64,000 nucleotides of DNA from Acanthaster planci (taxonomy: Eukaryota > Echinodermata > Asteroidea > Valvatida > Acanthasteridae), in the NCBI RefSeq assembly GCF_001949145.1, contig NW_019091365.1, positions 1,406,023-1,470,022 on the forward strand, written 5' to 3'. Under the pieces are notes generated by a model. The model was not told the origin of the DNA and did no database searches. It saw only the letters and a program-made list of their open reading frames with translations. Positions 39,501 through 51,500 of this stretch are shown here, piece after piece. Numbering within the stretch: position 1 is the stretch's first letter; each line of letters begins with the position of its first letter. The position numbers and the translations under genes are program-made.

Positions 39501-42500
39501 AAAAAAATTGAATTAATGAACGAGACAAGACATTTAAAACACAGGAGTTTATATCCCACCCTTTTGCTGAAACTGTTGCTGATCAAGGTTTTCTCAAAAA
39601 GTTACAAAAACTACAGAGTTTTTGGCATTGTTATAGCTTTATATTGTTAATCTTTAATACTGTTATGAATAAAACGTATTCTGTGAATATTCCATGATAT
39701 GAGATAAAAATGATATATTAGAAGTGTAGAATTGGCATTTTTCAGGTAGAAAACACCATCGTTTTTCTTGCAAGCTCATCGATAATTGGCATTTCCCGTG
39801 ATCAGAGGGTAATTTTTGTGTGGTATTTTGTTCCTCAGGAGAACTTTGATGCCCAAGCAATCTTCAGTGTCTTTGGAACTCTGCAGTCTGTTGTGTACAA
39901 GGAGGTGAGTCCTCTTGCGTCATTGCTCCATCTGGATGTATTATTCTGATAAGAAAATTGCTACAGGTTGAGAATTTAGATTCCCTGCTTAGATGCATTT
40001 CAGGCATAGCATGCTGGAGTTGGTGTTTGTACTAGTTTGTGGTGACCATTTCAAAAGCAGTTTCCAGACGAAGCCAAAAGGTCAGGTCAAATATCTAATG
40101 GAATTGTTTTCTTAGTTTCTTTAATGACACTGAATTCCAGAAGGCTTAGTAGCACATGTGACCATTTTTTTAAGAGCATGACATAAGCTTTAATACACAA
40201 TGTTTGCACTTCTCTGAGACTTCTGGTTCTTGAAGTTGGGGTGTTTAATTTTTGCCGTTCATTAAAAAGACAGATATATTATTGCCAAAACAAGCTTTGT
40301 GAAGTAATAAATGGACATGTGCTCATTCATGAAGACCAAGTTCAAAATGCTGTTCTTAAAAAGCTACAGAATGTGATGCCCTGTGCTATGGAAATGCACC
40401 TGAATTTTGCATTTTGTTTTTCTTTCCCTGAATTGGTGACAGTTTGAAATGTCTTTATTTTCTCTATATTTTGACACAGTTTGAATCTAGTCTGAGGAAT
40501 CCAGCAGGGCTGCCCAAGAGCCAGTCATACGTCAGCAAACTTCTGGGTGCTCTACTGGCAAGTCTCATTGCCTGGTGCAAAGATCTACTGCAGGCAAAGA
40601 CGCCAAACCCACAGCACATCAAGCTAGCTCAGGATGCTATAATCAAGTGTAAGTAATTGGGAGGGATTTGAACCTGGGTTTGTCAGAATTAGGATCCAGG
40701 TTGATGCCATTACTTGCTCTTCCAACAAACCTCATTTATCCACCCTAAGGTGAAGTGCACCCACACCTGCGAAGAAAGACAGATGGCACTAAGTTTTCCA
40801 ACCAGGTTCTTGCACGCGTTCGGCGTGGATGCGAAGACCATACATTCCAGACTAAACTTGTTGTGCGTACTCCGTGTGCTCCACGTCAAACGCACATTAG
40901 CTTGCACGCCTATGCAGTGAATGCGTACCAAAGGACTGTCGTTTTCATTTGAGAATGCGCCCTCTTTTGTTCCTGCTCGAAGCGGATCGGGTGAAGATCA
41001 TGGTAGGCATTATATAAGCCAAAATAGGATGCTGTAATGCATTGTGAAGTACATTAGAGGAGTTTGAACCCTCGATACACCAGCATCAGAATGAGAGCCC
41101 CAGTTGACGTCATTACGTGGTCTTCCAGCAAACCTCATGCTCATTGTGAAGATCTGTGGAAGGTAGAAACCCCTCCCCAAAGATTATGATGCTATACTCC
41201 GTTGTTAGGTACATTAGAGGGATTTGAGTGGACGTGAATCGAATACACCGTAGACGTGTTGGGCAGGCAAGTTTACAGACCGCAAAAACTCGGAACGTTC
41301 CGATTTCTAACAAAATAGAAAAAAATACTAAAAGAGTCATAGCAAAAGAGGGCGCTAATGTACAGGAAAAAAAGAGGGCACCATTGGTTTTTTTTTCCGT
41401 TTTCTTAGTAAATGCTATGGTATTTTCTCAGCTTTCTTAAGACATTTTTTCACTTTCTGCTGGCTGTTGTAATATTTTAAGGGAAAAGTAATGTCTGCAT
41501 ATGTAACTCTTTCCATTCATGTTAGCCTCTTCAGGAATTTCAGACAAATATGAAAAAAAATTAAATTGAAAAGTACGCATAGCCTAAATTGCAAGAAAAA
41601 AAAAGATGAACGGTTGCACCAGGAGGCTGTAAAATGCACTACAGAGCATCTGCATATCAATATTTTCCCTAGGCCCTAAAGCAGGCCCCGGACCCCACAC
41701 TGTATATGCTTCGCACTTAGCGCTTGTGATATCAGCAATTTTCAGCTATTGTTTTATATTCCACTTACACATCAGTTTAACGCCGGGAGACGGCTACAGC
41801 TGTGGCTTGGTGTGAGGATAAGTGCATGCCACACATACATTCTATTCATCATGCAGCTGCGGTTTCAATGTGGGCCTGCTGCTGGACAGGGCATACCGCA
41901 GCCCAGCAGTCGCGGTCAAAAGAATCAAGGGGTGAATGTGCCAAAAAACTGTTTCTGCAATTTTTTCTAAAGTTGTACGATTTAAATAATTTACACATTT
42001 TTCTCCTCCTTTAGACACCAGCATGCAATGTACCAAAAGTGTCAGTGCCCTCAACCTTCTACATGAGCATCTCGCTCAACGACAGGATGAGCTTAGGCAA
42101 CTAGAGGACACCGTCAAGTTCAAAGGTGAAATGAAATGTGAGGAGAAACTGCCCAAGAAAGACAAGGAGGAAGTGCAGAATGAAGACGACAAAGACCAAC
42201 CTGGCAAGGACAGAAGGACAGATAGTGGTGAGATGCAGCAGCTGGAGCTCTTTGAGGAGCTGACAGCAATGGCAAACGATGACAGGACTAAACAGCAACA
42301 GCCAACGCCACAAACTGTGGAAGGTGTGGAGAAATCTGACGCCACAAAGCAAGAGGTAGATGAGCAGGAGAAAAAAGCACTAGCACAAACTAAAGACAGT
42401 GTCAGTGAGCAGCAGCAGCAGCAAGTCCTGACAGATGTTGATAATGCAGCAAAGAAGGCTGACACACAGCAAGAAAAGCTAGAACCGCCGAAGGCCTCAG

Positions 42501-45500
42501 TGAAAGACGCTGCCTTGAATGGGGCTGCTGCGGAGGAGCAAGAGGGGCAGCAACAGCAACAGGGTCAACAACAGCAGCAGCAAGGAGAGGCAGTCGGCGA
42601 CAGTGACAGCAAAGGGGAGCCCAATGGGAAGCTTGGACTTGAAGAGCTGCAGATTGTAGTCGATCAGCAGCAGCAAGGAATCGAGCTACAGCTGCCACAG
42701 CGCCTGCTTGAGCTGAAACAGCAGCGGCAGAAGCTTATCGATGCGCTGCAGCATAGCTTCGTTGGAACAATAATGAGGCAACTGGTATGAAGATTTTGAT
42801 TTCATTTTTGATTTGATGTTATTAGATTTTCATTTTATTTGATTTGATCCAGCATGCCATTTTGCTGATGTTGAAAGACCCAGTTAATGTTCTTTCAAAT
42901 GATTTTGACAAATCGACGCTTCATTCTGGTTTGGGATAATTTTGTACAACGAAGAGTTCAAACTACGGCATTAATTACTATACACCTCTTGCTGATTTGT
43001 TTTTTTCTCTGGAGCTGAAACACATTGGGTTCATTTTGTATAATCAAGAGCCTCAAATTATGGCAGAAGATCTAGTACATGTTAACTTAAACTTCATATC
43101 CCTTTGCCATCAGCGTTGGATGCAAGAGGTCACCATATGGTCATGAGTCATTGGATATGTGCAAATTAGTCCCCTCTTGCTTTTCAGTGTGTCACAGAAT
43201 GGAATCACATGACACAGAAAATTTGAACCCAGCTAATGGATTTTCAGGACCTTTTGTATTTCAGGAATTTATTTTCAAAAATGATTAGTGATTAATTTAT
43301 TACAGAAAATGTAATGCCCGATTTTTAGTTTCAGGTGTAATTCATGGATTAGTTTTCTGATGCCAGTGAGTAATTGATTGGTTTTAAAACTGTTCAAAAA
43401 TTTTTGAACAGGTTGCTATTCTGATGGCACTAAATACAAAAATCTATCTCCGGCCTCCTGTATCTGGTTTCCTAGACTCTGATGTTGATACTTCTCAGTG
43501 AGAAGTGTTTGCCCCAGGTTATTTTGGGTGACATGGTGCAAGTCTCTGTTGCAGTCAAACAGCTTCAAGAACTCCTGGGACATGATTTCAAAGAGGTAAG
43601 TCAGGCAGAATGCTTGGTATCCGGCCCGAGTTAAAGTGCACTCTCACAAGCAAAAGAAAGACTAGTCTGAAATTTTCCAACCGGGTTCTCCTCACGCATT
43701 CGGCGTGCACATGGAGACCTTATATTCCAGAAGAAATTTGTTGTGCGCACTCAGTATGCTCCACATCAAATGTGCATAAACTCTGTGGTGAGGTTGTACC
43801 AAAGGACTGTCAATCTCATCGTAAAATGCCCTCTTTTGTTCCCACTCAAAACAGATAGATTCAAGTCTGTCTGGATTCTAACAAACATAGCAGTATCGAG
43901 GCCAGTGTGTACTCAACATATGAACTTAAGAATGAAAGAGATTGGATATGGTAATAAAATAGTATGTGCTGATGCCTTGAAATTCACTTTGATGTTGCTT
44001 TTGTATTGAGAAGGACTGACCCTTGTGATGTGCAGTAATTCAGAGTCAAAAGGCAAAAAATTAGATGACGTGAGATTCAATTGAGTTGGATGGCTTTTAG
44101 TTTTATTGAAGTCTGATTTCAGTTTTCAAATCACTTTTTTTTGCTCCAGTTTTTGACATGTTGAAACATTGAATTCACATTCAAGAAGTTTAAAGATCGT
44201 TAACCCCAAAGTACCTCTACTTCTTTTTGTTTGCATGTTTCTTCCGTTTGCTGTCATGTTTGAATTTTCAATCTCTCCAGGGAAACCTGTGTTGTGAGGT
44301 TCAAGAATTTGAGAGTTTGCATTGTTATTGGTTGCTCAAAAGTTGACTCTTTCTTCTGATGATGTACCAGAGTCTCCTGGATGATACCAAGGAAGACACA
44401 GCCAAGAAGGAAAAGGAGAAGGTGATCCTGCGCAAGTGGGAGGTGGAGTCTGCCCACAAGTACCCCCACAACCAACACACCATCCAGGTCTTCAACTGCC
44501 TGGGGGCACAGGTCTTCCGGGTGGACTTTGATTCCCGCTGTGAAACAGAGTTAAGGTGAGATTAGCATCACTTCTGGTTACAAAACCAAGGCCTCCTCAA
44601 GAAAGCCCCAGGCACTTTAGCTTTCAAGCACGAAGAAAACCAGAGTACTCAGTTTTAGAGGTGGGAGGTAAACTTTGACAAAAATTCCGGGGAAGTCCTC
44701 GTAGTCAGGTAGGGAGGAAAACCCAATAAACATATTGACCCAGGTGGGATTTGAACTGAGTTCGCAGAGGTGGAAGTACTGCTGCACCAACTTGAAACTT
44801 TACTAAGAATGTGGCTTTTCACCAACCAGAACTTTCTTGAACTTTGACCCACAGTCGTAGATTCCTCAACTAATTAGTGCAAGTGAAAGAAATATACCAT
44901 TTTATTATTCTTTTTTCCAATCTAACTTTGTGTTCATTCCTTCAGGTATGATTACCTGGAATTCACCGACTCCTTTGGCAAGAAGACTGTCTACGATCAG
45001 AAAGTTGGCTCTGAGAAGTGGCCACTCTCTCACACCTTCAAGTCGCCACACCGCCTGCAGTTTCTCTTCCACTCGGACAGCAGCAACAATGAGTGGGGCT
45101 ACAAATTCACCGTAAGTCCCATCTTGACCAGGTTTGGTGTGATAGACCAAATACAGATGTATTAATCAAACCTGTGGATTGCCACGTTCAAGATTGAATG
45201 GCAAACATAGGCTAGAACTTTCTAGACATAAGGACTGCATGAGCGTTCGTAGCAACAACTCTTTTGTTAAAAAATAGGGCTTCTTACAACTTTTAAGAAG
45301 AAAAAGTAAGAAATCATTCATTTCTCAAGTTTGAGAGTCTGCACAGTTTTATGTTTTTGTTTTCCAGGTGACTGCTTTAGGGACCCGTGACGTTCAGTTT
45401 TCCTGGTTGTATGACCTTCAGCTCAGTTTAGCCAGACTGCAAGGAAAGATCTGCTCTCCATTTCTCAATCCTCCCAAATGTAAGTTCAGATATCACTGAT

Positions 45501-48500
45501 TGGAAATGTTTGTTTGCTTAACCATATCTGGCATTGTTTACATCTCAAAAATTGAGTTTTTTGCAATGATATCTTCATAGTGGTGTGGGCAGGGGAACTT
45601 TTATGAAGTTTTTGAGCAGATGTTGCTCAGCAGATTTATGAGCTATACAGCTGGGTACCAGTCATAGGAAGTAAGCATTGCAGTTTTTGGCTGGTAACCT
45701 GTGCTGCATACTGTGCCTGCCTGTGGACTCCCTGGTAGCTCCAATGCAGGGGACACAGTGTAATTTTCATCTTGATTCGGACTGATCGATTCTGCACAAA
45801 GGCGATGTACCTCTCATATTGCTTGGGATATGCATGCATGAAGTCCAGATACAATCTGGAATTTCTGTTAAAGTTGACAGTAATGCGAGGAGGCAAATTT
45901 TCATTTTCACTAAATTCTTTAAAAACAGCCAAGTCAGAGCCGAGTCCAGCCACCGAATCAGATCAGGAGCAGAGCCTGAAGGCAGCCGCCGAGAATCTGC
46001 TCAAGGGGGAGCTCTGGACAACTCTCTTTAGAGGAGGTCACGAGGTTGCAAGGCTCACCCGTTCCTTCTCTGGCATCCATGTGAGTCAGGTTTCCACAGG
46101 CATGCAATCTTTCCCGACATCAGTGAATTTTTCCATGCTTCCAATTTATGCCATTACAAATTACTGTACAAAGTCTTACACTGCTCGAGATTTGAGGTAA
46201 AGGCTTGAAGGAGCACCAAGGGAATGTCTTTTGTAAACCAGTCCAGTGTACTCAGTGCAGGCTCTGTCCATTGCCAAGAGACTTGCTTGGGATTCCATAC
46301 TTTTTCTGACTTCTAGATATATGTCTTGATTTAGTCAGCCAGCTTATTTATGCTGTTATGCACTGTGAAGAAAGAGACAAGCAGAATTTCACAGGACAAG
46401 ATTGGGTCGTAGTCTGGAAGTTCAGGCCCAAAGCCCAAGTGAGACTTTTAGAAAGTAGCCTTATGGCGAATCTCTGGATTTTCCAAGTTCACAAAATTGA
46501 CAGTTAGCACAGCCAGTCATGTATCTGTCAGCTCCGTAGACCTAGCATGTGATGTTACCTCATTTGGAAATTGTGGTACCACTGTTCAATAGAATTGGTT
46601 CCATTTTTGCTTTGTTGCAGACAACCGAGCCCATTGAGTCTGTGATCAATGATTTTCTGAGTGGAGTTGCAAACAACTGCCCTGGTGCACCATCTGTGTT
46701 CATTACCAAGTGAGGCTACCCCCCCAAAAAAAAATTAAAAAGAAAAACAAGAACAACAACAAACAAAACAAATCAAACAAAACAAGAAAATGAAATTAAT
46801 ATTTACAAAAAGGAATATTTTGTTCATAATTTTGCATTCGCCTCAAAAGGCTTTTGCTTAGAAGGCACCCATTCATTGTGCTCTTTGGTTTTAAATCATA
46901 TAAAAAGGGTTAATTCCTAAGTGTTTCTTTTTCCATTTTTTTATAATAGCTGTGTTTTCATCCTGACACTTGAGGATACTTATTACTGTGATTCAGTGTA
47001 GGAGAGGATAGACCAGTTGGTGTAGCAGTTGCATTGAGTTGTAGAGTTAACAGATTGAGTCCTTCATTGCTTAAATTATCATGCTATTTTGATTTTAAGT
47101 AAAGACTTCTAAAAATTGAAAATGTAAGAAACACGTTTCAAATATAATTGATAAATTAAACCAAGAATTTGAACCATTATTGCAAACTTTGTTCATGATC
47201 AAACCAAGGCAGATCCAGAACCATTTGGGGGGCAACTTTTAATAACTTTTTCGGTTTCCCCAGGGGTGAGGCCAAGTTTGGGGGCTTTTTCAAGATTTTG
47301 GTAGGATAGGAAATGAGACAATCACAAATATATCGCCTGGCAGTATTTTTCAAGATAAAAAGTGTTTACCTCTTTTTTGGGGGGTGTGGGAAATTTGGGA
47401 ACTTTGCCCCTCGTCATCCCCTTTGATCCATCAGTTGTGGAATTCAACAATCAGAATTAAAAGCCATTACTGCAGTGGCTCAGTGCTCTTACATGGGTGA
47501 TACGTGCACATTATGTGCCACTTTCACCAGAAGGGTGTCATGATTTGCCCATACACCCGCGCATCAGGCTGAAGAATGTGCGTGTAGAGGGCAGTGCTAC
47601 CGCAGTTATGGCATCCAGTCAGATCTGTCTATACACGGAAACAAAGTTTTGGATCATTCCTTACACATTAGAGTTGATTTGGTTTTGACTTTATTGCAGG
47701 TGCCAGGCACTCTACCACATGCCCTCAGTAGGTGGGGATCTCGTCAACAGCGCCGTTTTGTCTGTGTTTGCTGCCCTCTTGTGGCACTCGCAGGAGCTTC
47801 GAGACACAATTCCTATCTATAGTAACTTTTGCTTTTCATTCTTTCCACGTTGCTTTTAAACCAACCACAGTTTGCAATTAATCTGTAATTGAGTGTAAAG
47901 TTGCAAAGTAAATGAGACTTTTTGGCAGTCTTGTTTTCCTTCAACTGAGAAGGCATAAAATAATAGTAATGTGCATAGTTTAATTTTTGATACGCTGGGG
48001 ATATTTTAGTTCATCACTGGATGGATCAGTATTGCTTCCATGAAGCTAGGTCTTAATCTTGGGCCCTTATGGTATAGAGAGAGGAACTGGGAGCGTTCTG
48101 AAAAATATTCATCCAATAGCAGTCATTTTAAAGTGAGTTTTTTGTGTTCTTCTTTGGAGGAAAATATCATGTTTTGGTGAGTTGCCCACAAAATAGTGAA
48201 ATGTGGCCGGAACAGGTCGTTGTGTTCGGACAGCATGTAATCCTGTAAATATTGATAGCACAAGCAATCTACCTACATTCGTTTCTTATTGTTGGTTTTA
48301 TTTGTTTTAGTTGAAGCTGATTCTTTGTCCAAGCCAAGTGATGGCATAATCCAAGCGTTCAGAACGGCTGAGGGTCTCAGACCACTCCTCGTAAGTTTCT
48401 TGTTATTGCTTACATGCACTGCCAGTCTTGGTAATCATTTGATTTCAGAATTTGAACAGACGAGATTTAAGTTTCAAGAAGTACTTTGCATTCGGGAGAT

Positions 48501-51500
48501 GTTAATTTTTAATTACAGATTTTGCCCTTACGCCAATGTATATAAGGGCAAAACCTGTAATTAAAAATTAACATCTCCACGATGCAAAATACATCTTGAA
48601 ATGATTTTGCTTACCCGCTGCTACATCTGACTCAGACCAGCCAGCCGACCCCGGCGAGCTTGGTGGTCGGGTGGTTAAGACGTCAGCACTAGTAAGCCGG
48701 AGGTCGTGGGTTCGAGTCCCACCTGAGGAATCTTGTGATTTTTTTGACGAGCTGTGAAGCAAATGCGAGCCTATGTAATACCGATTTCCATCTTCTGTCC
48801 GTCCGTCCTCAGATGTTAAAGTTTTCCCTTGCAGGTCCATAGGTGTTAAAATGTGCCACTGAGTGCTTGTTTGCTTCCTCTTGGAATTCCATCAGTGTGT
48901 AAATAGTCTTATATGGCATTAATGCTTAGAAACTTATGAATTTAATGAAAAAATATAAAAGTTGAATGTTCATGTTTTGAGTTGTATTATGCACCAACCC
49001 TGTACTACAGACTGACTGAGCCACTGCCACTGAGTGCTTGTTTGCTTCCTCTTGGAATTCCATCAGTGTGTAAATAGTCTTATATGGCATTAATGCTTAG
49101 AAACTTATGAATTTAATGAAAAAATATAAAAGTTGAATGTTCATGTTTTGAGTTGTATTGTGCACCAACCCTGTACTACAGACAGACAGACAGACTGACT
49201 GACTGACTGACTGACTGATGTAATGTACTTGCATACTGACTGACTGACTGACTGACTGACTGACTGACTGACTGACTGACTGACTGATGTAATGTACTTG
49301 CATATGTATAGACAGTGTTTAGACACATACAAATGTACATGTACAGTATGTGGGAAAAATGAAAGGGATGGGGGGACTCTAAGTGGCAGATTAGGATGTT
49401 TGTTGGGGAGGAGTACCTATAGGAGGAGGATCATGGGGACAAGGTACATGTATGTAGAAAGTGGATGAAATGCTGGTTAAGGTTGGTGTAATGGTTGGGC
49501 TGGATAAGTGGGATGATGGGACAGCCAGAGGAAGAAGTGAAGGGAATGATGGGAAGGGGGCAGAGTAAGAGATGGATAGAATGATGGGGAGGGTGCAGAG
49601 TACAAATGGACAAGATGATGGAGGGGTGGAGATAGATGGGATTAGGGTTGGAGTCAAAGTAGACATGGTAAATATGGGATGATGGGGGGTTAGAATTGTC
49701 GAGGATAGGATGATGGAGGATGGATACAAAGTGCAAAACTGTACTTAAGAGGAGTTTTTAATTATGCACCATCCATCAAACTCACAAACGCACTGCTTAT
49801 ATAATCATCCAGGTCTAGTCTGACTGTACTGGACCCACATTCTATAGGCATTCCTCTCTCCTGTAAAGAACTGTGAAGCCTTTGTACCTGTATTTCCCTT
49901 TTTGGTGGTCTTTGTTGATATACTTTTAAATGACAAGCGCCTTTCAACACACACTCTGCACACAGCACTAACTAGGTTTTTTCTCTATTTGAATTTTATC
50001 ACTGAGGTGGATAAAATATTTTGTACATCTGCGTATGTCAACCAATCTTGTAAAAATTTGGATGAGGCTTGGTTAGTATACACCCGTTATTTAGTAGCCA
50101 TGTATGTATGACTTGGATGTCTCTTAACATAAGGTGTCACAGGAAAGAAATTCAAATTCATAACAAGCAGTGAGCCATGACGGCTTTGCCCTTCTAGTTT
50201 CATAAGTTCTCAGACAAGCACTGGGAATACAGTGTTATTTAATATACGTTGGCATAAGGTCAAAACCTGTAATTAAAGAGTTTTAAGTTAGTGCCTTGTT
50301 TTTAAAACAGCTACTGCACCAGTCCTTATCTATTAATTTTACATTGTGCATTTGTGCACCCACCATTTTCCTGTCACAAAGTGCTCATAAAGTTGTGTTG
50401 ATCTTTTTTCTGTATGTAAAACAGGGATGCCTGAATGATTGCACAGATCCCAATCACTTAATGTGCTTTATAGTTCCATTTGAGGTAGTCATGGACAGTG
50501 ATAGTAAAGATGGAAAATGTAACTTGGGAATCACTGTATTTGCTCTTGTTAGATTGACCTGCGACAGAAGCAGCTAGCAGCCCAGGAGAAGGACCCCAAA
50601 TCAGGAAGCTCAGAGGGTGAACCCAGTAGGTGTTATTAACCATCTCGCTATCAAACCCCACAAACAAATTTTTGTACAAAATATTAAAATATGCAGGCTA
50701 CTACATAACCCTCCCCAAAACATTAGTGTTTTAGTTGGGTCCATTACAATTCCGTGAAAGATCATCACAAAAAATGTCCGGTCCTTAACTAAGTCACTTG
50801 CTATTCAAGTGAATTGTGACAAAAGCATTCCTCTGTTATTGTTTACCAAGTTACTCATGAAAAGCATGTGACTGAACTTGTGTAAATGTTCTTGATGCAC
50901 TTCACCACAGCACGGTCAACGTACATTAGCCCTTACTGTGCTGAACTCAACGATATCCAAGAGCAGGGTCTTTCTGTAGGATTTGGTTGGAGCAGTAAAC
51001 AAAAGTATTTTTTTCAGCTGTTGTATTCTGTTAGATTCTGCAGGGTGCCTAATGAAAACCTCAAATGCATAAGGGTTAACTATGTAACAGTAATACCACA
51101 GTTAACCACAGTTTTTTGTATTGTATTGCTAGAGAGAGGGTTGAAGTGGAAAAAAGAGAGAGAATAAGGCTTCATGTAAAACATTTCCGACGGTTATTGC
51201 ACTGTTTCCTCATTTGTAACTACTGCTACCCACTGAAAAAAGAGTGAAGTGGAAAGATAACGCAGTGTAAATGCATCTTTTCCCTCTGGCTTGCCACATA
51301 TTTTGTCTCTTGGTTGGTGCCTTACTTGGATAATGCATCCAGGGTGACAGAGGGTCAGTCGTTTTTTCCAAATCGAAACACATTGCGTAGTTTTCTAAGT
51401 AAAAGTCCAGCATGCTGTGTTGATTCAGTGTTGCATATTCAATTATCCATTGCAGTTGGAGTGGTTCGAGAAAAGGCAAGATTTCTGCTTCAGTTTGCTG

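Noticed and set aside
42076-42698. Minus-strand Cys/Ser-rich and Ala/His-rich open frames
   Set aside because: They are antisense shadows of the CAG-rich exon 30.
48646-48735. Possible tRNA gene
   Set aside because: A and B boxes are present but a full acceptor-stem pairing is not, and the sequence continues into a SINE body with copies elsewhere.
49179-49310. CRISPR-like alternation of repeat and spacer
   Set aside because: This is a eukaryotic tetranucleotide array with an identical spacer; there is no unique spacer set.
49097-49332. Minus-strand open frames with repeated SQSV
   Set aside because: They are translations of the (ACTG)n array, not genes.
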